From assembly GCA_020631735.1 (NCBI GenBank), contig CM036231.1, forward strand, positions 6,165,831-6,229,830: a stretch of 64,000 nt of DNA, written 5' to 3'. The DNA is from Saccharum officinarum. Taxonomy: Eukaryota; Streptophyta; Magnoliopsida; Poales; Poaceae. Positions 35,041 to 44,491 of the stretch are shown in pieces; the first letter of the stretch is position 1, and every line of letters begins with the position of its first letter. The position numbers were made by a program, and so were the translations under genes. The notes under the pieces are model-generated. The model did no database searches, was not told where the DNA came from, and was given only the letters and a program-made list of their open reading frames with translations.

Positions 35041-37320
35041 TCAAACCTTATGTGTCTCTATTATATTGCAATCTGACTGTGGCTAGTATTTTTTTTTGTC
35101 ATTGACTATGGTATTTTGTCCATCTAGAATAAAATCATGCTATCTGGTTATGTTACAGTCATCAGATTATGAGTTGAGCCAATGTACATTGAACTGCTTA
35201 GATCGCTACCGATTGGATCCCAGGGCAGTAAATAAGTTTATAAATCCTGTTTGTCATTTTTTTTATGTTTGCCATAAATTGCATGATTTGACAATATAAC
35301 TCTTGAAAGTATCTGATGCACATGCATTGCACAACAGCGCCTGGCCCTATATGGTTTTCGGATAGCTACTAAGTTGTGATTTTCCACTCATGAAGAAGAC
35401 GTTTCAGACAAAAACTTCAAAGAAGACAAATATGATACTTAGGACAATATGCACTGTAGTTTGATGCTCCTACCTATGCGAACTGTTAAATTAAAATTAT
35501 GTGAAATGAGCAAAAAGGAATCATGCTATTTTGTCCTAGATGGGTTGATGCCGACAAAGATGGCTTTTGTTTTCTCTGAAAACAGAATGACATGCTGAGG
35601 AAAACAAAACATGCTTACTAGTTATATCAGCTGCAATTGCCTAAATGGCTAATTCTTAAGGCATTCCTCGAACCAATCATATTACCTAGTCTTGTTGGAA
35701 CAGCTAAAAGTTCTGAGATCATCCTACTATATTTAAACAAAAACTTTATGTTTCTACTAGCAACTTTAGACTCGGGCTTGGAAACCTGAGAGTGACTGTA
35801 CTAACAAAACATCTGCAAGATTTGGACCATAACGGTTTGAAGGATACGAAGTCATCATCTTCCAAGTTTCACTATACAGTATGTATTCTATATCAAGATT
35901 GCTTTATTTTCTCCTGATCTGCTTCCAGAATTCCAGTTGCTTGGCGTTGATTTAGTACTTGGAAAGTTGCTCTGAGTTTGAGCATAACGGTTGCTTGATG
36001 TAATGTGAGGTGCTTGTATTGGTTTTATGGTATACGTAGGTGTCAAAATGGGTCACCTTCTCTCTGATGGAATTGATCCATTTCTTTCCATTTGTAGGTT
36101 CAGACTTGGGGCTCACAGGGTCCCAGCAGAACTGGAAGAGCTTCATGTGGAAGGGAAGACCTGATGCAGGTTATGACTCAGCTTTATCATTTTTATGTTT
36201 CAGTTGGCTCTGGATTTTGGGGTCTTTTTAGGGTTATTCAGTTTTAACCTGTAGTGATGAAGTCCTAAGCATGTTTCTTCAACTCCCATTTTTTTCATAT
36301 CACAGTCCAGAAATAATATATGAGTCAGTAGGCAGAGCCTATATATTTATCTCTCTCGAGACTTATGCCAAGTTCATTGCATCTGGTAACCATTGACCTT
36401 GTGCATCTTCTAACTATATTACAGTTTGATTGTGGCTAGTTCTTGTTGATTATGCTATTTTTTGAGATTCTATACTCTTCTAGATCTCTGTATTTGGTTA
36501 ATGGCCATATCTATCTAATCACGCATGATTAACTAGAAAATCTGTTGGGGTTACTTTTCTTTATTTTTACTTTGCTTTTGTAATACCTTATTCCACCCTT
36601 CTACTCAAGCTGGGGATTAATACAAATGGCCTTTTACCTCAAAATATCTGTTACGTCCTGAAAAATTCTCCCTTGCCATGTGCAGGTAGCGATTAAATTA
36701 ACATTAAAGTGTAAGCATATTCTTTTAACTCCGTCTTGATCATATCACTACTTGGAGATAAAGACATGATTCTGTAGGTTTTGGCTTAGAACCTAAGTAC
36801 ACTAAGACCAAGGATTGACCCCATAGGCTTCTTTTGAGAGAAAAGCTTCTAAAGAGTTAGTCACATCCTGGTGTCATCTTTGCTTGCTATCAAACCTTTT
36901 TCTAGCTGTATTGCAATCTAACTTGTGGTGAGTTCTTTGCTGATTATGCTATTTTATTAATGCATATTTATCTTCATTTCTCATCCTGTTGATGTCTTGA
37001 TGATCTATCCACCATGGGATTGTGTGTTTTGTGTGATTGACCCAAGCACATTGAACTCCCTACATTGCTACCATTTCATTATCCTGGGTTGTGACTGTCA
37101 GTATATATCATGCAAGTTTCTCAGGGATTGTATGATTTGCCAACATACAGGACTCTTGAAAGTACCTGATATGCACATGCACATATATATATGCTACACG
37201 TTGTTAACCATGTTCTCAAGTCAAGGCCATAGTATTCAGAGTGGAACATTATGCACTTTTACCTTCGTATTTCTACGGTCCTAACTGTGCCAGAATGTGT
37301 TGAACTCTAAACAGCAAACC
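35041..37320 (+). other. 3' tail of gene B, second part
   Basis: Resumes the copy 1 homology at tgtgtctctattatattgca. It holds a second, diverged exon module: 36098-36168 (GTTCAGACTTGGGGCTC...GATGCAG), 36253-36325 and 36687-36775 (after ccatgtgcag). There is no conserved open frame, so it is read as continuing spliced 3' UTR or decayed duplicates of it. Confidence 0.5.
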
Positions 37321-37379
37321 AAACCAGTAGGATATATACTGTCAGTTTATGATAAGAAAGATAACTCCATGTTGTGGTG

Positions 37380-38212
37380 TGCTAGTATTTTGCCATGCGT
37401 GCAAACTGGGCTTGTGTGCAGATTGGTCAGTGGAGCACGAGGTATTCCAGAGACCAGAGTGAACTTCTGTTTTTCCTTTTTCCGTTTTGGTTCCTTTTCT
37501 GATGGATTGAAAAGAACTTCCTTTCTGAACAGCAAGCGCCTGTCCAAGGCGCTGTCTGGATATTATTGGTTCATACAGTACACATATATATGCAAGTACT
37601 GAACAACGTGGACTCTAATAGCGCTCAACTATCCACTCCATGGTTTGACACATTTGAATTCAGACGATCCTAGTTCGCAAAACGAATCCATGTTTACCCA
37701 TTAGACGGTGGAGCAACAAATCCTGTTACCAGAAGATGAAGTTACGTTTGTTCTGGGCATGGACGTTCTGGATTTGCCCCTTTCCGGGTCAAAACCCGAC
37801 CTTGATCACGGACTGACCCGATCGACCGAGTCCAACGTTGTTTGGCACCTAGTACTGATCAATCATGAAACCACAGATTCCCTCGCAGAAGCCAAAATGA
37901 GCTGGATTATTGTTTTCTATGGTGTTGGGACACAGGCCCTGTTGTTTTCTTACCCCTGAATCCCTGATAGGTGGGCCTGTAGTGCAGCACCCACAGTGAT
38001 GTCTGTTGTCAGGAGTGGTGGTCCTTTGTTCACTTGTTATTTAGGAGGCGAGGACGCGAGGTGGAGGGGGAGACTTGAAATTTGCGAAGTTGCAAGTCAA
38101 CGTGCATGCTCCGACTCAAATGAGCGGAGCTTCCCCATCTAGGTAGCTCCTCTTCGTCGCCAATTCGCCATGCTCGCCGAGCTGCTGCAGCTGGGGAAGG
38201 CGACCTTACACC
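37380..38212. other. Duplicated intergenic spacer between the B tail and E3
   Basis: Matches 17650-19930 minus that region's insertions. It includes the presumptive promoter flank of E3. No TATA box stood out and no gene is seen. Confidence 0.5.
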
Positions 38213-38659
38213 ATGATGGCCTCAGCTGAGCTCTGCTGCTTCCAGCCTTCCACTCGTGCCGGCCGTGGCACTGGCAGGTTTGTCTGGTCTCCCTATCTTC
38301 AGCGTTCGTTTCCCTGTGAGAAAGCTAGCCGTGCCTTTTCGCTTTTCTTATTTTTGATGGCAAATCTAGTTGCGTCTGGTTTCTTCCGAGCATTCCGGCA
38401 AGACAACAATTCCTTTCAGAGAGCCATCAAGCACAAGCAGGTCCTCTGAAATGGAAAACATGATACTGCTGCAGATCTGACACTCTGGCTGCTCGCTAGA
38501 AAAGATGTCACATTACAAGAAAAGCGGACGAATAATCTTCTGAACGCGTCAGTCGTCATCATCCTTCTTCTGGCGATAAATAGGCCTTTTGTCTCGCTTA
38601 ACATGGCTGCTACTGTCCCAAACCCAAGGGAGGCCATGGGATTACTCGAGTGGCAATAG
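38213..38659 (+). CDS. E3: best-preserved copy of a small two-exon gene (unknown, one membrane helix)
   Basis: Exon 1 (38213-38277) encodes MMASAELCCFQPSTRAGRGT and ends at CAG|gtttgt, a start shared with E1. An in-frame downstream piece that probably begins after the ctgcag at 38468-38473 encodes ADLTLWLLARKDVTLQEKRT, then NNLLNASVVIILLLAINRPF, VSLNMAATVPNPREAMGLLE and ends Trp-Gln with TAG at 38657-38659. The ASVVIILLLAI stretch is a short membrane helix. The N-terminus looks like an organelle targeting peptide, so a plastid or mitochondrial single-helix protein is possible. The exon join has not been proven: an in-frame stop lies before the acceptor, as expected for intron. Family not recognised. 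Confidence 0.45.
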
Positions 38660-38774
38660 TTTTGTGACTCGGTAGGCCACAATCTAGCTAGCTCGCTATG
38701 ATAGTGATAGTGGCGCCCTCAATGCAGCATGCTACAGCTATTGGTGCTGCTGCTGGAGCTCTCGCTGCTACAAT

Positions 38775-38902
38775 GGCCATGTTCATCTGGCTTATAATCC
38801 GTCTTATTCGGCTTGTTTTTTCAGCCGGAACAGTATTTTTCTCTCACAAAAAATCAGCCAACAGTGTTTTTCAGCCGGCTTATAATTCCAGCCGAACGGC
38901 CC
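38775..38902. mobile_element. Small MITE, 'CTGGCTTATAATCCG' family, copy 3
   Basis: ggccatgttcatctggcttataatccg to gccgaacggcc, 128 bases, near-identical to the 19036 copy. It sits 115 bases after the E3 stop in an Ala-rich open stretch (ATAIGAAAGALAATMA) that may be more E-like coding sequence or chance. Confidence 0.8.
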
Positions 38903-39060
38903 CAATAACTTGCTGAGGGGAATAGCAGATGCAGATACGGCTGCCGCTTCAATCAGTGCCGAACACACTTAGGATTTAGGTCTGGTTTGGCAAAGGGGGC
39001 TTCAGTTCCATTAGGATTTAGGTCCATCTCACGTCGTTGCTTGTGTTATACGTATACATA

Positions 39061-39126
39061 GGCCCTGTTCATCTGGCTTATAATCCGTCTTTTTCAGCTT
39101 GTTTTTTCAGCCGGAACAGTATTTTG
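39061..39126. mobile_element. Truncated MITE of the same small family
   Basis: ggccctgttcatctggcttataatccg through cagtatttt, then homology stops. The right half is missing. Confidence 0.75.
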
Positions 39127-40789
39127 GTCGGTATGATGCGTAAAAGTGAGACTTGGCTGGGCCAGTTCAGCACGGCAGGCTTTAGACACATCAGTACATG
39201 TGCCGTGAGCCCCAGGCTCAACCTAGAGGCTGAAATGCATGTTTTTTTTTCTTTTTTTAAGCGGCTGAGAACTGAGATGCATGTAAGTCGCCTCCTGCGA
39301 ATTGCGATATACTCCCAGGAGTAGAATTCTCTGGTCAGTGTGTTTTGGCAGAAGGATATTCGGTCAATATTTTTATGTGTAAAAATGGGACCTGAATGGG
39401 CCGGTGGATTTAGGCCTATCGGGACTATGGAGGGAGGCCCAGGCTCAGCTTAGATGCATGTCATGTGTAAAAAGGAAAACGTCCACATTACCTCCTCAAT
39501 TTATAAAACCGTTGATCTTACCTCCCTGGCTTTGTTATAAGCAATTTTAAAGTCGGTTTTGTCTTTTTATTTTTTATTTATTTCGGCTGAATCTTTGAAA
39601 AATCATAGTAAGTTATAAAAAAAATCATAAAATAGAAAATTCAATTTTGTTGGACTCCACATGAGTAGATCTACACAGTGAATATATAATATGGTATGCT
39701 TTAGTACAAATATTTTGCTGTGACTTTAGATCTATGTTTTTCTGTAATTAATTGGAATAATTCATAACTGCAGTTTCTATGATCCAATTGTGATGAAATT
39801 TTTACGATGGACTAATTATTGTATGAGTGAACTGCAGTAAAAATTTCATACTCATATGATCATATATAACTTAGTTATATATTTATTTATATTTAACAAG
39901 CATAAACCTAAATAAAATCTATAACTAAGTTATACATGATCCAATAAGTATGAATTTTTTACTACAGTTTAAACATATAATAATTAGCCTATCATAAAAA
40001 TTTCACCACAATTGAACTAGATATATATGTGGACTTCACGTTAAAAGTCACTCGTCGACTACGTCGGCGTGCGGCCACCAACACCCACACCGCCAACACA
40101 ACCTAGGCCCAGCCCAACCCATGTCTGGCGTTGCCTCTAGCCCATGGCAGAGCGGGTTGGAGCGTCACTGCCATCATTGCGCCCCATCTTTGATATAATT
40201 GACTTCTACTTTTGTACATACTAGTGTGACTAGATATATATGTGGACTTCACGTTGAAAGTCAGATTATAAATTTAAAACATCACGTCACCTTAAAATTT
40301 TAGCAAAATTAACTGGAATTATTGGAGATGAGTCAATAGAATTACATACTACTTTGTGCAGATCGGTATGCGTAGATATAAACGTGGGTCCCATGCATTA
40401 TCATAAAACTTAAAACTAGACATTAAAGAATGATTTACCTCTAAAATAGTCAGTCCACATAAATCCGATAGACACTAGATTTTTCTGAGTTAATGTCCAA
40501 TGAATTTTGAATTTTGTTGGATTAAATAATTATGAACATCATAAATAGATCATATCTAAGCTCATCCAAAGCAACTAGAGTTGTGCCAAAGTGTAGTAGA
40601 CGCTTCGTTCCATAATCAGGTAGTAATCACTTCTGTAAAAAAAGTACATTTGTCGCTAAAGTGGATAAGATATTGATAAGCTCACGAAAGTCATTTTATT
40701 CCTCAATATAAAAGTGAATAATAAAGTAAAGGAGAAGAAGAAGAGAAGCCACATATTGCCTCTGAGTAGGTTGTCCACCAACTATATTG
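39127..40789. other. AT-rich intergenic DNA with a foldback
   Basis: No coding potential. It contains the 98-base inverted repeat at 39781-40018 and a 30-base direct repeat (tagatatatatgtggacttcacgtt at 40018 and 40232). Confidence 0.5.
39781..40018. repeat. 98-base inverted repeat with a 42-base loop
   Basis: Arm 1 (39781-39878) and the complement of arm 2 (39921-40018) agree at roughly 80% by eye, sharing tcaattgtg/gtgatgaaatttttacga and cttagttat at the loop side. It could be a foldback MITE or give a hairpin transcript. No terminal duplication is obvious. Confidence 0.75.
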
Positions 40790-40797
40790 CTCACGAG

Positions 40798-40981
40798 TAA
40801 CCCTGGGCACGAAAAACCGAATTCCCGAAACCGAACCGAACTACCCGAGAACCGAACCGAACTTCCCGAACCGATCGGTTTCGGTTCCTAGTTCGGTTCC
40901 CATTTCTGAGTACCCGAAATACCCGAGTACCGAACCGAAATTCCCGAACCGAACCGAAGTACCCGAATTTGCACAATCCTA

Positions 40982-41071
<90 letters not shown>

Positions 41072-41544
41072 TCCTAGTTATATATTATATTCAAAGCTGC
41101 ACAATCTTACTTGTTTTACTTTACAAGACTTGTTTCAAGAGAATGTGATGTCATGAAGATGCCTGTGGACTGTGGTATATGCCTATGTGGAGCCGTGGTG
41201 GACGCCCATAGAGGCTTATCGTTAAGTTTGTTGCTTGTCAAATGTTGTTTGTTTGCATTGGAGACTCTTATACTACTTTAAGCTTCATATTCTCCCCGTT
41301 ATGTGCATGAAAATGAGGCGAAATGCTGTCGAAATTTACATTTGAATGAGTTGTTTTTTTATTTTTTTATTTTTTCGGTTCCATTCGGGAATACCCCGAA
41401 ACCGAACCGAATTACCCGATCCCGAAACCGAATTACCCGAAACCAAACGAGGAACCGATCGGTTCCAATTCCTTGGTACCCGAATTACCCGAATACCCGA
41501 GGAACCGAACCGGTCGGTTTCGGGTACCCGAATGCCCAGGGTGA
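40798..41544. mobile_element. hAT-type element (747 bp) with ACCGAAC repeats
   Basis: 8-bp target duplication CTCACGAG (40790-40797, 41545-41552). Inverted termini TAACCCTGGGCA and TCACCCTGGGCA read inward. Both subterminal zones (40805-40972, 41379-41531) are packed with ccgaaccgaa, ttcccgaacc and tacccgaa words in both orientations. The middle carries a (TA)n and (CA)n tract. Non-autonomous, no transposase. Confidence 0.9.
40985..41070. repeat. (TA)n followed by (CA)n microsatellite
   Basis: About 36 TA dinucleotides followed by seven CA units, in the middle of the hAT element. Confidence 0.95.
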
Positions 41545-41552
41545 CTCACGAG

Positions 41553-41710
41553 CCCAGGTCGCAGCATCACCGACCCCCGCCCCTCCCTTTCGCTTGCATC
41601 CGCCTCCCCACTCCCCACTCCACAAGCAACCTCGCGCTCACCACTCTCCTGACCCCTCTCCCAGCAATGCCATTAAATCTGTATCCCAGCTCCCACTGCC
41701 GGCGTTCTTA
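41553..41710 (+). promoter_or_regulatory. Displaced upstream region of gene C (distal side of the PIF insertion)
   Basis: C-rich, CT-rich sequence typical of a grass core promoter/5' leader, directly continuous with 43793 onward if the PIF-type element is removed at its TTA duplication. It is squeezed between the hAT element and the PIF-type element. Confidence 0.5.
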
Positions 41711-43789
41711 GAGCAACTCCAGCCCAGCATGCAAATTGAGCTCCTATTTTTTTCATTTGCATGCTGGCCTGCATACAATAGGGGCCTAAAATTGACTCCA
41801 ACTCCAGCCCAAGACCCTATCAGTGCTTCCCTAAAAAAAATCATTGCTACCGCTCCAGCACCGGCGCCTCGCCCGCGCGCCGCCAGCACTGGCGCCCTCC
41901 CGCGCGTCGCCAGCTTTGGTGCCCCGCCCATGCGCCTCCAGCACTGGCGCCCTCCCGCGCGCCGCCTGCTCCGGCGCCCCGCCCGTGCGCCGCTTGAACC
42001 GGCGCAACTCGGCGTCGGTGGGCAGTCGCAGAGCCCATACGGAGCCGCTCGTAGCGAAGTCGACCCGGCGCTGCGCGAGGTTCGAATCTTGACTGAAATT
42101 GTTTACTTGTGAGCTGCAAATTATGTCCTTTTGTTGTTTACTTCGATCTTGACTGAAATCAAAAGAAAGGGAATATGCGTTGAGGGCATCGTCACCAAAT
42201 GTAATGGCTCATTTCTCTCTTTCAGAAGATGGACCACATTGTTGTTATGCTCTACTTCCAGTCATACTGCTTCCTTGGATGCACTTTGTTTACATGGTAC
42301 TAGATTGTGTTGTCAGGGTCTTTTGAACCAGTTCCAAATTAAACTCAAACTCTAGCATTATTCTTGCCGGTGGATAGAAGTTTTGTGGTATGAATATGAG
42401 CAAGGTTACACAGTTTCAGTCGTCAGATGTGTCATAATCGAGACTTGACAAACGTAAACACACCATTTTCAGAAAATGGTACGGTACTAGATGCTGATTA
42501 AAGATTCCAAGAAACATGAACAAAAACATTTTTCATATAATCATACTAGAATAAATTTGGGTTAAAGACAACTGCTTGTTGGCTACAGTGGTACGTAGCT
42601 TTAGAAATGCAGTGATGCAAAACCAATCAGATATTGTAGTTTATTTCTGCAACTCCACTTCATAACATTCAGATGTCAGAGAGACATGCTAAAAATGATG
42701 CTACATGCTGATCAAAGGTAACACTCATGAAAAGTCATGTCACAATTGGCCCTTCATCTAATCTAAGCTTGACTGAAGAAATAGGCAGTCCATTGGTTGC
42801 TTGGCTGGTTTCAGTCCAACATAGAGCAAAAACATTACTTGAAGACGCAACTCATCAGATATGCATAGGTATACAACCATTCATAGGTGCACCAAATGCA
42901 TTATTCACTGATATTCACAATTCATCATAACAGAATCAAAAGGAGATGAGCACAAGCTCTTCTCAGTGACAACACTTCCAACATTCAGTATTTACTAGCA
43001 CTACAAAGAAAGTAGTAATGTGATTGACTGAACTAATGTTAGTCCTACCAGAACACACGAAGACAGAAACCATCAAGAACATGAAGTGCTTGCATATACG
43101 ATGATACTAAAATATACTGAACTAATTTTGGCATATCTAAATCTAAATCAGTAGCTTTTCCAATCCTAGCTGTTACTCGCATGTGCAGTCCCCATTCTCG
43201 CATGAGCAGAGCGGACTGCGCCTGACCTTCAACCTCGCGAACGCAGTGGAGTGTGCCTCAACCTCGCGAACGTGGCCGACGCTGCCACGTGCAAGTCACA
43301 AGGATGCTCCGGTCGGAGGGCATTGTGGGGCCGCCGACCTCCGGCGAGCTCCAGTAGGCTGGGCGTTCCTGGGCTCGCGGCTGCAGGCTCCCGCGACGCG
43401 GTAGCGCGGCGCGCTCGGTGAGTGCACGCTGGCTACGGCTGTTGACGACCCCGTACTGTTCGTGCTTTCTGTGTCGAGATGGTCCGATGTGTTGGGGCAG
43501 ACGAGGGGCGAGGACAGAGCGGGCGGTGGAGCGGCGTGGCGGGCGTGGACACGTGGTCGGGCGGGCGCGGTGGAGGAGCGGCGGTGGGAGGGCAGCGACG
43601 CGGCCGCGGCTGCGGGGAACGACGTGTCGGGGGCGGGGCGGGGGAGGGGATCGGGGCCTCCTGTAGCTGGGGGACTGAAACTAAATTTTACAAGTTCTCC
43701 TAAAGTAGGAGGTGCATTGGAGTGGATTTTTTTATCAAGTCCCTAAAATTGAAATAGGGCCTGTTTTAGGGGCTGGGCTGGAGTTGCTC
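41711..43789. mobile_element. PIF/Harbinger-type element (2.08 kb) in the leader/promoter of gene C
   Basis: Termini GAGCAACTCCAGCCCAGC and its exact inverted complement GCTGGGCTGGAGTTGCTC, flanked by TTA (41708-41710, 43790-43792), as in PIF/Harbinger elements with GAGCA..CTCCA ends. The interior has a GC-rich block with a repeated 'gcactggcgccctcccgcgcg' theme (41860-41990), a long AT-rich part and a second GC-rich block (43180-43670). No DDE transposase or Myb-like ORF is recognisable, so it is a long non-autonomous derivative, possibly with captured DNA. Confidence 0.85.
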
Positions 43790-43894
43790 TTAAACCCTAA
43801 AACACCGTCGCTGTTCCCGATCCTCGAAGCTCCAGGGCGCCTTATTTCCCTCCTCCCCTCCAGATCCTCGTCCTCCTCGGCCGAAAACCGTACT

Positions 43895-44491
43895 ATGGGG
43901 AACGCAATTTCCGCCGCGGCGGCGCTGTGCGCCGCGATCAGCGCCGTCGACGTCGTCAACTTCCTGGACGCGCGGCAGGGAGCCAGCACCAGGGTCGCCG
44001 CTCAAGCCCCGCCGCTCCACAGCGGGATCCGCGACCTGCTACTCTTGGCTTCGGCGGCGGGCGTTTCCATCTCTGTGGCCTTCATTTACCGCCACCTTCA
44101 CCGAGGCGCCGCCGCAGGCACCGCCAACCGACGCCTGCCGGAGATCCAATCATTCATGTTGTGCATCTGCGCTGGTGTGCTCCATTTCTTCCTGTTCGTG
44201 CTGACTCCAGGTGGCGCGGACGTGGATCACGGCGCGCAAGCCCAAGAGCTTGGTCTGGCTGCTCTCCGTGTCTTGCCCGCTGCGGCCACGGCGACCTTTT
44301 TTCTGGGCACCATGCTGATTGTCGCTGCTCACATCCGCGCCGGAGGCGAAGGTGGCGGCGGCGCCGTCGCAGTCGCTGGAGAGGAGCCGATCCAGGTTCC
44401 CCTGGGGCTCCGGCTCCTCAGCAGGATGGCTTTGGCCGCTGCGGCAGGACTGGTCTGCCTGATGGCCATAGCCTTCTACGGCGCCTACTAG
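43895..44491 (+). CDS. Gene C: intact, diverged member of the membrane-protein family
   Basis: A 198-codon frame starts MGNAISAAAALCAAISAVDV and ends Gly-Ala-Tyr-TAG. Hydrophobic segments are at about 3-24, 47-65, 85-104, 119-146 and 175-196, placed as in gene B. The family signature is kept: RVLPAAATATFFLG then HIRAGGEGGGGA (about 126-157). The other loops have diverged, with AQELGLAALRV against ARALGLAAARV. The stop overlaps the donor (TACTA|GTAAGT): spliced to the acceptor at 45084, the frame ends Tyr-Tyr-stop. The upstream region is interrupted 105 bases before the ATG by a PIF-type element. Membrane role inferred, molecular function unknown. Confidence 0.75.
   Translation: MGNAISAAAALCAAISAVDVVNFLDARQGASTRVAAQAPPLHSGIRDLLLLASAAGVSISVAFIYRHLHRGAAAGTANRRLPEIQSFMLCICAGVLHFFLFVLTPGGADVDHGAQAQELGLAALRVLPAAATATFFLGTMLIVAAHIRAGGEGGGGAVAVAGEEPIQVPLGLRLLSRMALAAAAGLVCLMAIAFYGAY

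Larger units (their letters stand above)
25950..38700. repeat. Segmental duplication copy 2 (gene B, its 3' tail, E3)
   Basis: Second copy of the block described at 10700-21500. It is split at 30123 by a 4.9-kb Mutator-like element and resumes at 35041. It lacks the hAT, the MITEs at 17859/18347/19036 and the 477-bp foldback element of copy 1, giving empty sites that define those insertions. Confidence 0.85.
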
